The notes below the pieces were generated by a model, which saw only the letters and a list, made by a program, of their open reading frames with translations, searched no databases and was not told the origin of the DNA. Both the position numbers and the translations under genes were made by a program. Of a stretch of DNA of 64,000 nucleotides, positions 32,479 to 43,292 are shown piece by piece. Source of the DNA: Juglans regia (Eukaryota; Streptophyta; Magnoliopsida; Fagales; Juglandaceae); contig NC_049907.1 in assembly GCF_001411555.2 (NCBI RefSeq), positions 3,046,243 to 3,110,242 on the forward strand. Direction: 5' to 3'. Positions within the stretch are counted from its first letter, which is position 1. Every line of letters starts with the position of its first letter.

Positions 32479-34793
32479 TCATTTCTTACAAATCAAGCCA
32501 GAACTGGAAAGAAGACGCAATGCTTGGCTGGAATTGTTCAAGACTGCCGATGACCTTGGAACCTGCATTTTTCTTTTCTTCAAGAACTCTAAGGAATTCT
32601 GCAAGCATTGAGGAGGACCCATGTCCTTCAAAATAACAGTTCCTACCCTTCAAATCACAAGTCAAGAAAATAATAAGTATTGTTGACCTAAGAAGAAACC
32701 TCGTTCTATTAGTTTAGAAGGAAGAGCTCCTCACCCTGAGGTGTTGGATTTTTTCTTTCTTTTGGTGAGGTTTACCTCAGTCTTCTCTTCCTCTGAGTCC
32801 GATGAGAAAACTATTCTGCAGAGATGGTATATCCCTTTTGTTAGGAGAATAACACAGATTCAAACGTAATAGCAAACCAAGAGAGAAGAGAGGGATCATA
32901 CTTCTCACGAGCTGCAATCACTTTGACAATGTCATCTGGAAGCATCCCCTCATTGCCCTTGGACTCTTGCTGTGTTTCATCTCCCACTGCATCTTGGACA
33001 CTCTCACCTTTTCGAGAAGGTCGTGGTGTTAACTTTTGGGCCCATAGTCTACGTCTTTCTTTTCCTTCACGGACGACCCTATATTGAGAAAATTCTGTCA
33101 ATCACTGTATTTGCATGCATTTACAATAGACTATTAACTAATTTCAAGATCATCATCAAAGTGCTAAGCATCTATGTAAAATACAAATGTCTCAAATTTA
33201 CCAAAAGATACACACAGGGTATGAGAGGAAGGGGTCAATATTTGCTAGTACCTGCTTGCAGGCATTAACTGGGTCATTTACTTTTCATTAATCGCATCAT
33301 GACATTAATATTTAAATTTTGGCATATGTTGAAGCCAATTTGGCTACTCGCTTCATCCCCTTTTCAAGGTATCAGGTATACAATCTCTCTAAAGGCATCT
33401 CAATTTGACACAAGTTTGTTTTGTGGGTTGTAACTGGGAAGTTAATCCCCATCTTGATATGCATCAAGAGAATGATATTCACATATTTGGCTTCTGAAGA
33501 ATCACAGGGCATGGAACTTCACATATTATCATATCCCTCCACCCTCTACAATCTGTACCTTACGATTCGGTCTAGAACAAGTTAACATAAAAATGTACCA
33601 CTATATCAAATCTGTCCATTTAAATTCCCATGAAACTATCTTAGGCTTGCTAATACTCATGGATAGCTTCCAACACACTGAAATCAACTCTTACTCCACG
33701 TCTTAGACATGGCTACATAAACCCCAAGCCTTTAGATATACTCTCTATCTTTCACAAATTCAATTTCAATGATGACTCTTCACCCTATTCAGGGCTCTTT
33801 ATTTATGCAAAATTCTGCAACATAATAGAGGTCTTTTGGAGGGGGAAAAAAACTTTATCGGGCAACCTGTTAAAGATCCAACCATTGATCCAAAAGCCCT
33901 ATAACTGTTGGATACTAATTTGATTAAACCTTTAACCCTCATAATCATAACATTCCACCAAGCTTTCGAATCCGACGGCCCACTCTATCAACATTGACCC
34001 GGTGGTAGTCATTTCCATTTTGGCGGCTTCACTCATCTATTAATATTCAATGACTTAACACTATGCCCATACAAAGCACCAAGGCATTTTAATCCGGCCT
34101 ATAGGTCGCCCCCTCCGTGACTTGAACTCGTGACTTGGTCCCTACTCTGATATCAATTGTTAATGACTCAACCATTGATCCAAAAGCCCTAGTGCTGTTG
34201 GATACTAATTTGGTTAAACCTTTAACCCTCCTGATCATAACACAACCACCTCCAATGAACTTTCAGAACGAACTTATAAAAAATATGTACTTTCAGAACT
34301 TGTGCATCCTTAAAGACTGGCTATCAAATGAAAAACAGAGTTATCATGTATTCCCTTAAACGATTCAGCAAAGTAAAACTTTCACCAATAGTCACAGTCC
34401 TAACCAGGTATCTGAAAAGCGCTTTCTTTAAACTAAACCAAAAAGCTCTTAAGGCCTCATCTCAGATAAAACCCTTACATAAAAGGTTAAAATCCTTATT
34501 ATTAAGCAACTGAGCAGAACAGAAAATAAATGAAAGCGCCATTCGCAGAAAATAAAAAGGAACGAACCTGGCCTTATTTTCTTTCTCAACTTTTCGTATC
34601 TCCGAAAGTAATTGTCTTCCCTGCATGGCATCAAAGTAAATAAAAAAAAAACACAAACATATGAATCGAGCATTCTGCAAATGTTCCGTTTTGATTGGAT
34701 TGATTTAATTCCTCGAAACGCATTAGAGCAAACCTGATCGGCTGTGAATTCCTCAGGCGCGTCAGAATCGCTACCTTCTCTATCCGAAGACAT
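32479..34793 (-). CDS. NOL7-like nucleolar protein
   Basis: Five exons join in frame on the minus strand: 34793-34734, 34620-34568, 33078-32902, 32815-32735 and 32647-32479 (540 bases, 179 residues, stop at 32481-32479). All introns are GT-AG. The N-terminus reads MSSDREGSDSDAPEEFTADQ. This is followed by EIRKVEKENKARVVREGKER, an acidic segment FSSDSEEEKTEVNLTKRKKK and a C-terminal LQNSLEFLKKRKMQV and NNSSQALRLLSS. The DAPEEFT motif followed by a charged helix resembles the start of NOL7, a nucleolar small-subunit processome component, and plant proteins of this length share the pattern. The name is a moderate-confidence family call from memory. The third residue block is joined across a 1.5-kb intron containing a TRIM element. 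Confidence 0.75.
33868..34242 (-). mobile_element. TRIM (miniature LTR retrotransposon) with intact 5-bp target duplication
   Basis: Two direct repeats of 85 bp, at 33868-33952 and 34158-34242, differ at about nine positions. On the minus strand each starts TGTTATGAT and ends in TTAACA or TTTAACA. Directly after the upstream LTR comes ATTGATATCAGAGTAGGGAC, a primer-binding-like site similar to the initiator tRNA-Met type (TGGTATCAGAGC). A purine-rich AAGCTTGGTGGAA precedes the downstream LTR. The flanks are CAACC on both sides (33863-33867, 34243-34247). Total 375 bp without coding capacity. It sits in the NOL7-like intron, same strand as the gene. Confidence 0.9.
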
Positions 34794-35525
34794 CTCTATT
34801 ACTCCCTCTCTCTCTGATTTCTTCTTCTCGGCTGTGTTACGGATTGCTTCTTCGACTTGTAAATTTTGACGTCTAGGGTTTATGGTACTTCGAAGGCGAG
34901 GGTTTTCTTTTTCTTTTTTTTTTTAAAGAAAAAAATGTTTTGGGCTGGATATGGGCCGTACTAAACCCGAGCGAAGTAAAGATTGAACTCAGCTCCGAAT
35001 GCATATCGGGCCTGCTAAACATTTGATTGAATTTGTAGACTCTTCCAAATCATATATTTATTTTTAAATTTGTCCTATAACATCTTCAATTTAATTATAG
35101 TATATTTTATCAGTTCTTCTATATACAAGCAGTTTTGGGTACCAATTGTGTACCGATGGGTGACATGGCTCTTATTATATTAAAAAAAAGAAACCGAAAG
35201 AGAAGAAGACATACACAACAAGACCGAGAGCTGCTCGCAGAAGAAATCCAAATTAAAATATCAAATTGTTCTCTATTTTTTTCAATCCCCAACATGGAAG
35301 CCAAGGGTTACAACAACAGTTCTTTAAGAGTTTCTAACCGATTGTCATCTTCCTTATTCTCAAATTAGAAGCCAAACTTATGATTTTTACAATATGACTA
35401 GACAACCAAATCAGTCTTGAAAATTCACTTTTCTAATATTTGATTCACTATGCAAAAACAGCAACCAAGTGAATAAAAAAAATAAAAATGATCTCCAAAT
35501 CAAATGCTAGGTAACTTATGTGCAT
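34794..35525. other. Upstream region of the NOL7-like gene and intergenic DNA
   Basis: The first 120 bp are the likely 5' UTR and promoter. The stretch 34800-35090 has a diverged copy at about 42640-42846. The remainder shows nothing recognisable. Confidence 0.4.
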
Positions 35526-37885
35526 TGTGGCACCCCCGACCCCACGAATGGAAACTCGAGAATCGAGACGCTCGGATGATGACAATACGGTCACGCATCC
35601 CAATGATAAGTGCCAAGTGTGTGTACATGTAACAATATACAACAAAAACAAAGCAATGGATAATTTAAATAAGTCGACTAAGTACCATAATTGTTTAATA
35701 CAAATTCACTTAAACCAAAGTGTTTCAAAACGCAAAACAATTATCCCATAAAACATCATAATACCAAAATACATAATTCAACAAGCGGGAAACAAATCAC
35801 AAACATGAGCGAGTGATACTATATCACTCCTTTGGCGGAGCCGAATCCTCAGGCTCAACATTAGCATTATCTGCATCAAAATCTGCGATACTATAAAACG
35901 GTATTGCAGGGTATCAAATACTGTGAGATTATGAGTCTTAGCAAGTATTCAACCAAGCAAGCCAAGAGATAAAAATGCATTAATGCAACCAACAATTATG
36001 CATGCATATGATGAAATATATAGTATACCCAAAACATCATTTTTCCCAAAAATGAATATTTTCCAACGCACGCCAAAATCTCATCTTGGCCCAAAACTTC
36101 TATTAAAACATTTCCCACAATTTTCCCTGAAAAATGGCTCAAAACAATAATCCACCATTTTCCTAGAAAATGATTCACACAAAATCCTTTTATCCAACAC
36201 ACGCAATTTTCTCAGAAAATAGTCCAGTAATCCATTTTAATGGTATGCACCATGATCTCTCATAGGGACCATCTGCACACCCTGACTCCCTTCGTCACAC
36301 CACGGGTAACCACCGTACGAGTGATTTTGTAATGAGCGATGCCCAGTTCTGCGCCCAGCGTGTTCGTGGCCAAGCATCCTCTAACCCCCGCTAGCAAGAG
36401 GGGCCATGGAGTTGGCACGAGAGCGTTAACATCCCATCCGATTTCATTGTCGCTTGGCGACAACCCAGTCGATATCACTCAGTATATTCCGCTCCCGAGT
36501 GACCAGAGGAGCTCCACCGAGATAATGCCTTATCTCGACTTGGGGTCATGATACACACACCCAAAACCATTTCTCACATGAAAATCCTGTTTTCAAATAT
36601 ACACATGAACATGTATGCAATTATGCGAAAATTCAGTTTTCATTTATAAACATGAACATGCGTGCAATTATGCAATGTACAAGACACGACAAAAATATCC
36701 AACAATCAACAAATCCCCACATAATTGAATCACACAACAACTCCATCCTTCAATCCAACCGACCCCCTTACTCCTCGGACTCAATTCGGCACAACCAATC
36801 AGTTCACAGTGAATATGAGTTAGCGCAAAAATACATTTAAATTTCAAAAATTTTTTGAAAATATACTTACAGCACTATAATATAATTTTTGGAGGATCAA
36901 TGAGGTGCTCGGAATGGCGGCACAACAATGCAACAGTGCAAAATAGGCAATGGTCATAGGTCTCAAAAACTCAACTTTTGAACGGAGATAAACGAAGACT
37001 TGAGATGACTAGGTAAGGGCTTAGGGGTGTTGGTGAAGTTACTGGTAGTGAAGCTACTGGTGGTGGTGGTTGGCCGTGGGTGGTGATGTGGACGGTGGTT
37101 GAAAGCCAAAACACCAAAATAGGAAAATGAGCTAGAAAGGCTTCAATGGTGGTGGATCGGGACTGAGGTTGGGTGGTTTAGGTAGTTGAAAGGCCAATGG
37201 TGGTGTGGTGAGAAGATGGTGGCCAATGGTGGCGCGACGGCGGTGCTAGAATGAAAGATTGTCGCGGCTTGAAGCCACGTGTGGAGGCTAATGACGGCGA
37301 GGGAAGAGCTGAAAATGGAGGGGGAAGGTCACCGGCCGAAGGGGAAGAAAATGGGAGGGGTGGTGGAGGCCACGGACAGTGCACTGTGGCGCAATGGGTG
37401 GTTGAAAAAACGGACGGGAAGATAGGGGAGGAGAGCTTCGCGTGCGAGAGGAAAAACGGAGGGAAAGAATGAGAGAAAGGAAAATAAGGAAAAAGAGAAG
37501 TGGAGAAAGAAAAAGGGGAAAATAAAAAGTGAGGAAAAGAAATGAGGTCCAATCCTCACAACTTGTGTCATAAAATTGATCCAACGAAAAGAATTTCAAA
37601 ACAGTAGGTTGAAAAAAATAATTTAAACGCAGTGACTAGCTAAAATAAAATAATAATAAAAATCCAACAACACAATAATTTTAAAGCCCACAAACAAACT
37701 AATTTAAATCAAAGAGCATCTTAAATGCAAAAAAATAATTAATATTAAGAAAACATATCAAAATAAATTTCACAATTTAAAAATAAACCAACGAGAAATC
37801 CGATAAATTTAAAAAAATAGAACCAATATTTAACTTAATTAAAATACTCATTCAATTAAAATACACTAAAATACAGGGTATCACA
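35526..37885 (-). mobile_element. Probable solo LTR of a gypsy-type retrotransposon (2.36 kb), minus orientation
   Basis: On the minus strand the element starts TGTGATACCCTGTATTTTAG and ends TCGGGGGTGCCACA, again TG..CA. Flanks are TGCAT on the left (35521-35525) and CGCAT on the right (37886-37890), a 5-bp duplication with one mismatch. It contains GC-rich segments (36250-36550, 37180-37560) and no gag or pol. Termini are of the same general type as the 3610-6892 element. The open frames in its purine-rich part are not convincing. Confidence 0.55.
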
Positions 37886-38109
37886 CGCATATACTAGAAG
37901 CATCACTTGAAGTTTTGTCATCACTGTCTTTATATTCATTTTCATCAGAGTCAACTAGATGGTAAAAAAAAGTATCAAGATAATAGGGACAATTGTCGTT
38001 CCAACCACCCCTGCTACCATGGCTCGCCATTTTTGGTTAGCTATCATCTTAGAATCCAGTCTTCATTCTCTCATTTTCTTATTTGTGTGATGGATTGCTA
38101 TGCTGTATT

Positions 38110-38642
38110 TAGGGGTGATAAACGGTCCGGTCGGACCGGACCGGACCGAGACTGAGACCGATCGGTCTCTGTCCACATTTTAGAGGATTCCGGTCCACGG
38201 TTTAGGATTTTTCCGGATTGAACCGAATGAAAAAAAAATATTATATATATTTTTTATATAATAATTGTACAATTAACAATATAAAATTTTAAATATGTTA
38301 TGAAAACTTGTTAATATTCTATGAATTAACTAATATATAATATCAATTAGTTAATTATATAGTAATTATATAAATTAATAACTTAATTTTTATCTACTTT
38401 ATTATCATTGACCATATAAAATATTTTTTTATTGAGTTTGTTACATAATCTACATTAATAAGTCACTTAATTTAATTTAATATTTTAAATAATTTTTTTA
38501 TTAATTATTTAAAAAAAGAAAAAAAGAAAAAAAAATAGGCCAGACCGAATGGACCAACCCGGTCCGATCCCTTTGGATGTTCGGTCTGATCCAGAAAAAT
38601 GATGGACCATCACCGGACTGGACTGGACCATTTGCACCCTTA
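38110..38642. mobile_element. Non-autonomous hAT element with perfect 8-bp duplication
   Basis: The left end TAGGGGTGATAAACGGTCC and the reversed right end TAAGGGTGCAAATGGTCCAG are inverted repeats. The flanks are GCTGTATT on both sides (38102-38109, 38643-38650). Both ends are packed with GGTCCGGACCGG-type motifs; the centre is AT-rich and non-coding. It is the same family as 45341-45983. Confidence 0.93.
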
Positions 38643-38650
38643 GCTGTATT

Positions 38651-39800
38651 CGCCACCACTTCCTAACTCCAACACTCAGAATTCACAGTTCCCAAGATTG
38701 TTTAAGAGCTCGAATTGCTCAACCGTCCACTTGAACCACTTCATGAGGAAGACACGTGAGGTTAGCCACTGTGATATAATTACGAGACTCAAGTCATGGG
38801 AATGGTCATAGGTTCATTTCTATGTCCCTCCAAAGAGATTCAAGGAAATCTGCAATATTCATGTTATCTCTTCGTTATTTTCGTTTCAATCACATAAAAT
38901 TTTGAAAACAAATTCCATTTTTTGTCAAACCAGAGAAGAGAGAGAGGGCATGGAGAGGAGAGAGGGCACGAAGATCCCGTTTTGTCAAAACTGTGCATTT
39001 TGTCTTCTATTTATATTTCACTTCAGATCTTGCCCAAAATCAGATCTCGCCCAAAACCTTTAGCTCATTCAATTACAATAAAAAAAAGTTCGTTTCATTA
39101 AACTAATCCATGTCAGCACCTAAGTGCACTTTGGTACGCAATCTCGTTTGACTTAAGAGTTTTCCATATTTTAATATCATAAAAAACATATATTTTTTTT
39201 CGTAATTTTCCATTTTTATTAATAAGTTATTTTTATACGGAATGGTTACGACACTCGTAATAATTAAAGTTAAAATTTTTTTAGGTGTAATTACTTTTGT
39301 ATACTTCTTGCATAGTCCATTAATATAATTGGATACGTCACTTTTTTTTTTAATATAAAATAACTGTTTTGTCCAATCACATTAATAGAATATGCAAAGA
39401 GTATGCAGAAATGACTATATATAGCAAAACTCTTAAATTCAAGATGATCATATATCTTCTTTTGTCAGTATCAATAGAACACATTTATGAATATTAGAAT
39501 TTACGATTTCGCTTTCTCTTTTATTATTAGAAGTGTGGGTCTTTTTACCGCTGCGAAAGTATAAGTTGAATGTTGGAGAAATTTTGGAAAATTTTTCTAT
39601 TGCATGGATTTCTTCACGTCCAAAGTATCCAACTTTTACCATTTTTAAATTCAAAGTTGAGATCATCTCAATCAATGAATTTAAAATCAATGTTTTTAAA
39701 ATAAAAAGAGTAATGCTATTCATTATCTCAATTCTTATCATTTCATGATGTGTATGTAGTAGGAATAATGTTATTTCCATAAAGAAAGAATTTTGTAAAT
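38651..39800. other. Intergenic DNA, no gene seen
   Basis: Contains an AT-rich inverted-repeat stretch at about 39180-39420 with CACTTTTTTTTTTAATATAA and an isolated half of another MITE near 39710-39755 (AATGCTATTCATTATCTCAA), related to the 57065-57240 element. No coding pattern. Confidence 0.4.
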
Positions 39801-39973
39801 GAGTAATGCTAGACACAGTCATGAAATGTGCAAGTGTTGCATAATTCTTTTGAAAAAAATAAGTAAATACGAAATCTACATGAAAATAATTTTTTTTTTA
39901 ATAATAAACTAAACTCATTTTCAAAACGATCGTGCGGCGCATGTACAATCCACGACTATATGTAGTATTACTC
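39801..39973. mobile_element. MITE of the 1664-1824 type
   Basis: The left end GAGTAATGCTAGACACAGTC and the reversed right end GAGTAATACTACATATAGTC are inverted repeats of about 35 bp. The interior has AAACGATCGTGCGGCGCATG. 173 bp, non-coding. Confidence 0.75.
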
Positions 39974-40104
39974 TAAAAATTAGTTTTATTTATATAAATC
40001 TTATATATATTTATTTTTTTCAAAAAAATTACACGATAGTTACACGGAAATATCATTTCTCTTTACAATTACTTTTTGCTTTGCTATGCAATCGATAAAT
40101 CTTT

Positions 40105-40373
40105 GTTCAACCATCAGGTGTTCAGCTCATCACAACGTAAATTACTTTTATTTATTTATTTTTGCACCCAAACAAAACCACATCAATCAATCCTTTTACT
40201 CTAGTCTTCTATGGAGAGGAAAAGAGCAACATGCATGTGCAGAAGCTGACTTCGATTCATGCTTTACTTTCTTCCCCACTTTTTCCACACCAATTAAGAT
40301 TAGCCTAACCTGTCTTCTTCCCACAACCTTTGTGTGTGTCGCTAAGTCAATAAATCATTTTAGATTTGGAAAA
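40105..40373. repeat. Copy 1 of a 0.27-kb direct duplication
   Basis: From GTGTTCAGCTCATCACAACG to AGTCAATAAATCATTTTAG the sequence is repeated with small indels at 43030-43292, sharing CCAAACAAAACCA, ATCAATCAATCCTTTTACTC and CCCACAACCTTTGTGTGTGT. No coding function was recognised. Confidence 0.85.
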
Positions 40374-41039
40374 TATGTGGTATCAGAATGATCATATTTG
40401 TGTATGTTTTATCTATAAATGCCAGTACAAAATTTATATGGCTAGATGGATACATCATATTTATTTGTAAAAAATAACTATAATATAATGTATCATATCA
40501 AATCATGTAAATTTATAATATAGTTTACGTTTTGTTGATTTCTTTGTAGGCTTAGTATTACACTTATTTTGAATGCATAATTCATTTAAGCAATCTGAGT
40601 TATTTTTTTCACCTCAAAACATTGAGGTTTTGAACATATGAGTCGAGGGTTGCAATTTATAATGTTAAACTAACTATTATATGTATCTTTTAGCTTTTTT
40701 GTATTATGTTTTTTAAATTTAATGTGATATTATAATAGCAACTTAAAATTCAATCATTTATTACACTTTTTACCCTTAAAAGAAAGAGATGTGTTATTCG
40801 TTATCGTTCGCTCATCATCTTCTTATGTGATATTAGATGAATAAAAATTATTTATTATTCATTACTTATCATCCAGTCATTTGATATCATAAAAACCAAA
40901 ATCACCAGAAATATAGTTTTGCATGATCTATCATGTGAAGTGGTATGGAATGAAGCCTTTGAATCCAACACTCAATCGTCAACTGAACTATACACTTCAA
41001 GAAATAGATCATTCTATATTTCTTTAGTTACCATGTTCA
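40374..41039. other. Intergenic DNA, no gene seen
   Basis: AT-rich; the right end may still belong to the decayed copia element that follows, since matches to its gag-pol junction fade out gradually. Confidence 0.35.
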
Positions 41040-41787
41040 TAGTGTCATCCTCAATCTTGTTCAGATTCTAGCAGTTTCTTTTTATGTGGCCTGTCTTGCC
41101 ATAGTTCCAGCAAGTCTGCCTAGACCTTGACTTGTTCTTGCTCATGATTTTGGACTTTGACCTGTGATGTCCCCTACCTGAGTCAACGTTCAGGGCAGAA
41201 CTCATACTTGAGATATTGCCAAAATCTCTTTTGCGCACCTCCTTAGCAAGAATTAGATCTCAGATGTCATCATATTTCAACTTCATCTTCCTAGCAGAAA
41301 TACTCAGTCATTTTCATGGCCTCCGAATTATTCGGCAATGATGCTAACATGATCAATGTCCGAATCTCATCATCAAACTCAATCTCAGTTGATGAAAATT
41401 TATTTGTAATAGTGTTAAACTTATTCAAATATTAGACAACTAATGTACCTTTGGTCATCTTGAGGTTGAACAATTTCTTCATCAAATTCAACTTGTTATT
41501 CACTGACGACTTTCATACATACAAGACAAAGCCACCATGAGATCCGTTGTGGCATTCTCCTTGATAACGTTGTGTGCAACCGATCTTGACATGATTAGCC
41601 GAATAACCCCCAGGACTTGTCGATCTAATAAGTTCCAATTAGCATCCTCCATGTTGTTCGGCTTCTTTACCAATAAAAGAAGATGAAGCATCTTCCCATA
41701 AAAATAATCATCGATCTGCATCCTCCAACACCCAAAATCTGTATCGTCAAACTTCTCGATTCCAGCTTTCACTTCATCTCCTGCCAT
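41040..41787 (-). pseudogene. Copia gag pseudogene
   Basis: From the ATG at 41787 the frame reads MAGDEVKAGIEKFDDTDFG then CWRMQIDDYFYGKMLHLLLL and LLDRQVLGVIRLIMSRSVAH, the standard copia gag (UBN2/DUF4219) pattern, to a break after CMYESRQ near 41500. Homology continues in other frames (NNKLNLMKKLFNLK-like, then a CCHC knuckle near 41110-41068 reading CWNYGKTGHIKRNC, where the second Cys has become Tyr). Several frameshifts and stops make it non-functional. No protease, integrase or reverse transcriptase follows. Confidence 0.85.
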
Positions 41788-41830
41788 TGTTCTCCCTTGG
41801 AAGCCAACCTTGAGGTTTTGGTACCAATTG

Positions 41831-42276
41831 TTGTGGAAAACATTTACCAAGTTCACCCCAAAGATGCTACAGAAAAGTAATAGGAAACGAGAAAAATAAA
41901 CAATCATACGACACAAAGTTTACGTAATTCGACAACATACCTACATTCACGGAAGTGCAGAGAATTTTATTCAGAAGAAAGTAAGAACATTATAGAGCAA
42001 TACAATGTCTCTCCTTCTCTCTCTCTCTCACACACACACACACAAGGGTTGCCTCTCTCTTTCTCTATGTTTCAAGATATCTCTCAAAACATATAATAGT
42101 TAGTGGCAGAAATCCTAGAAAAATAGATCTTGAGTTATTCGCTCGAGTGACTTGTTGATCGAGACTCGAGAGAACTCTCTGCTGAGCTTCACTTGAACGA
42201 CTCATTGCGCGACTGTTGAGTAAACTTTCTATCTGGTATTTTCTCAACTCACAAACCATCCACCACAAACCCAACA
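41831..42276 (-). mobile_element. 5' LTR of the truncated copia element
   Basis: On the minus strand it starts TGTTGGGTTTGTGGTGGATG at 42276 and ends near TTTTCCACA, followed by ACAATTGGTACCAAAACC, a degenerate primer-binding site, then the gag start. A (TC)/(CA) tract lies at 42005-42045. No matching 3' LTR was found in the window. Confidence 0.7.
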
Positions 42277-42294
42277 ATAATCACATTCCTGACC

Positions 42295-42846
42295 ACAAGC
42301 CAAAAAGCTCTCATGGCCTCATCTCAGATAAAACCCTTACATTAAAAGTTAAAATCCTTATTATTAACAACCGAGCAGAACATAAAACAAACGAAAGCGT
42401 CATTCATAGAAAATAAAAGGTAACGAACCTGGCCTTATTTTCCTTCTCAACTTTTCGTATCTCCGAAAGTAATTTTCTCCCTTGCATAACATCAAATTAA
42501 ACAAAACAAGAACATATAAATTAAGTTTTCTGCAAATGTTCCGTTTTGATTGGATTAATTTCATTCCTTAAAACGCATTAGAGCAAACCTGATCAGCTGT
42601 GAATTCCTCCGATGCGTCAGAATAGCTATCTTCTCGATCCACGAATTTCTTCTTCAACTTGTAAATTTTGAGGTCTAGGGTTTATGGTAGGGTTTTCTTT
42701 TTTCTTTTTAAGAAAATTTGTTTTGGGCTGGATATGGGCCCTTGTGAACTCGAGCGAAGTAAAGATGGAGCACCAAATCCATATCTGCCCTGCTAAACAT
42801 TAGATTGAATTTGTAGACTCCTTCTATAAAATATATTTGTTTTTAA
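42295..42846 (-). pseudogene. Truncated duplicate of the NOL7-like gene 5' end
   Basis: The sequence parallels 34440-35040: CAAAAAGCTCTCATGGCCTC, then AACGAACCTGGCCTTATTTT (exon 2 donor), TTTTCGTATCTCCGAAAGTA (exon 2), AAACCTGATCAGCTGTGAAT (exon 1 donor) and TTTTGGGCTGGATATGGGCC upstream. The original start codon and the first residues of exon 1 are deleted (the copy jumps from TCGATCC to ACGAATTTC). Only exons 1-2 are represented, so it cannot encode the protein. The copia LTR abuts its left edge. Confidence 0.9.
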
Positions 42847-42849
42847 ATT

Positions 42850-43019
42850 GAGTAATGCTACATACAATCATAGAGTATAGAAGTGTTGCACAATTTTTTT
42901 AAAAAAGAGTGAGATTCACTATTAAAAAATTAATTTTTTTCATATTGGTTCCATATTTACTCAATTTTTTTAAAGAGATTGCTCGGTGCTTGCATACTCC
43001 ACAACTGTAAATATTATTT
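42850..43019. mobile_element. MITE of the 39801-39973 type
   Basis: Begins GAGTAATGCTACATACAATC and ends TGCATACTCCACAACTGTAA, imperfect inverted repeats. It sits just ahead of copy 2 of the 0.27-kb duplication, as the 39801 element sits ahead of copy 1. Confidence 0.7.
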
Positions 43020-43029
43020 ATTTATTGAC

Positions 43030-43292
43030 AAATAATTGTTCAAACTCATCACAATGTAAATCACTTCCATTTGTTTTAATTTTTTTTTGTTGGCATCCAA
43101 ACAAAACCATATCAATCAATCCTTTTACTCAGTCTTCTATGAAGAGGAAAATAGCAACATGCAGGGCATGTGCAGAAGCTTTGACTTCTATTCATGCTTC
43201 ACTGTCTTCTTTTTCCACACCATGATTATCCTCACCTGTCTCCTTCCCACAACCTTTGTGTGTGTTGCTTTTGAGTCAATAATCATTTTATT
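43030..43292. repeat. Copy 2 of the 0.27-kb direct duplication
   Basis: Matches 40105-40373 as described there, with differences such as an extra GCATG unit in the AACATGCAGGGCATGTGCAG region. Confidence 0.85.

Noticed and set aside
37178..37599. Frames rich in Phe, Ser and Pro on the minus strand
   Set aside because: They come from a purine/pyrimidine-skewed part of the solo LTR and read in three frames at once.
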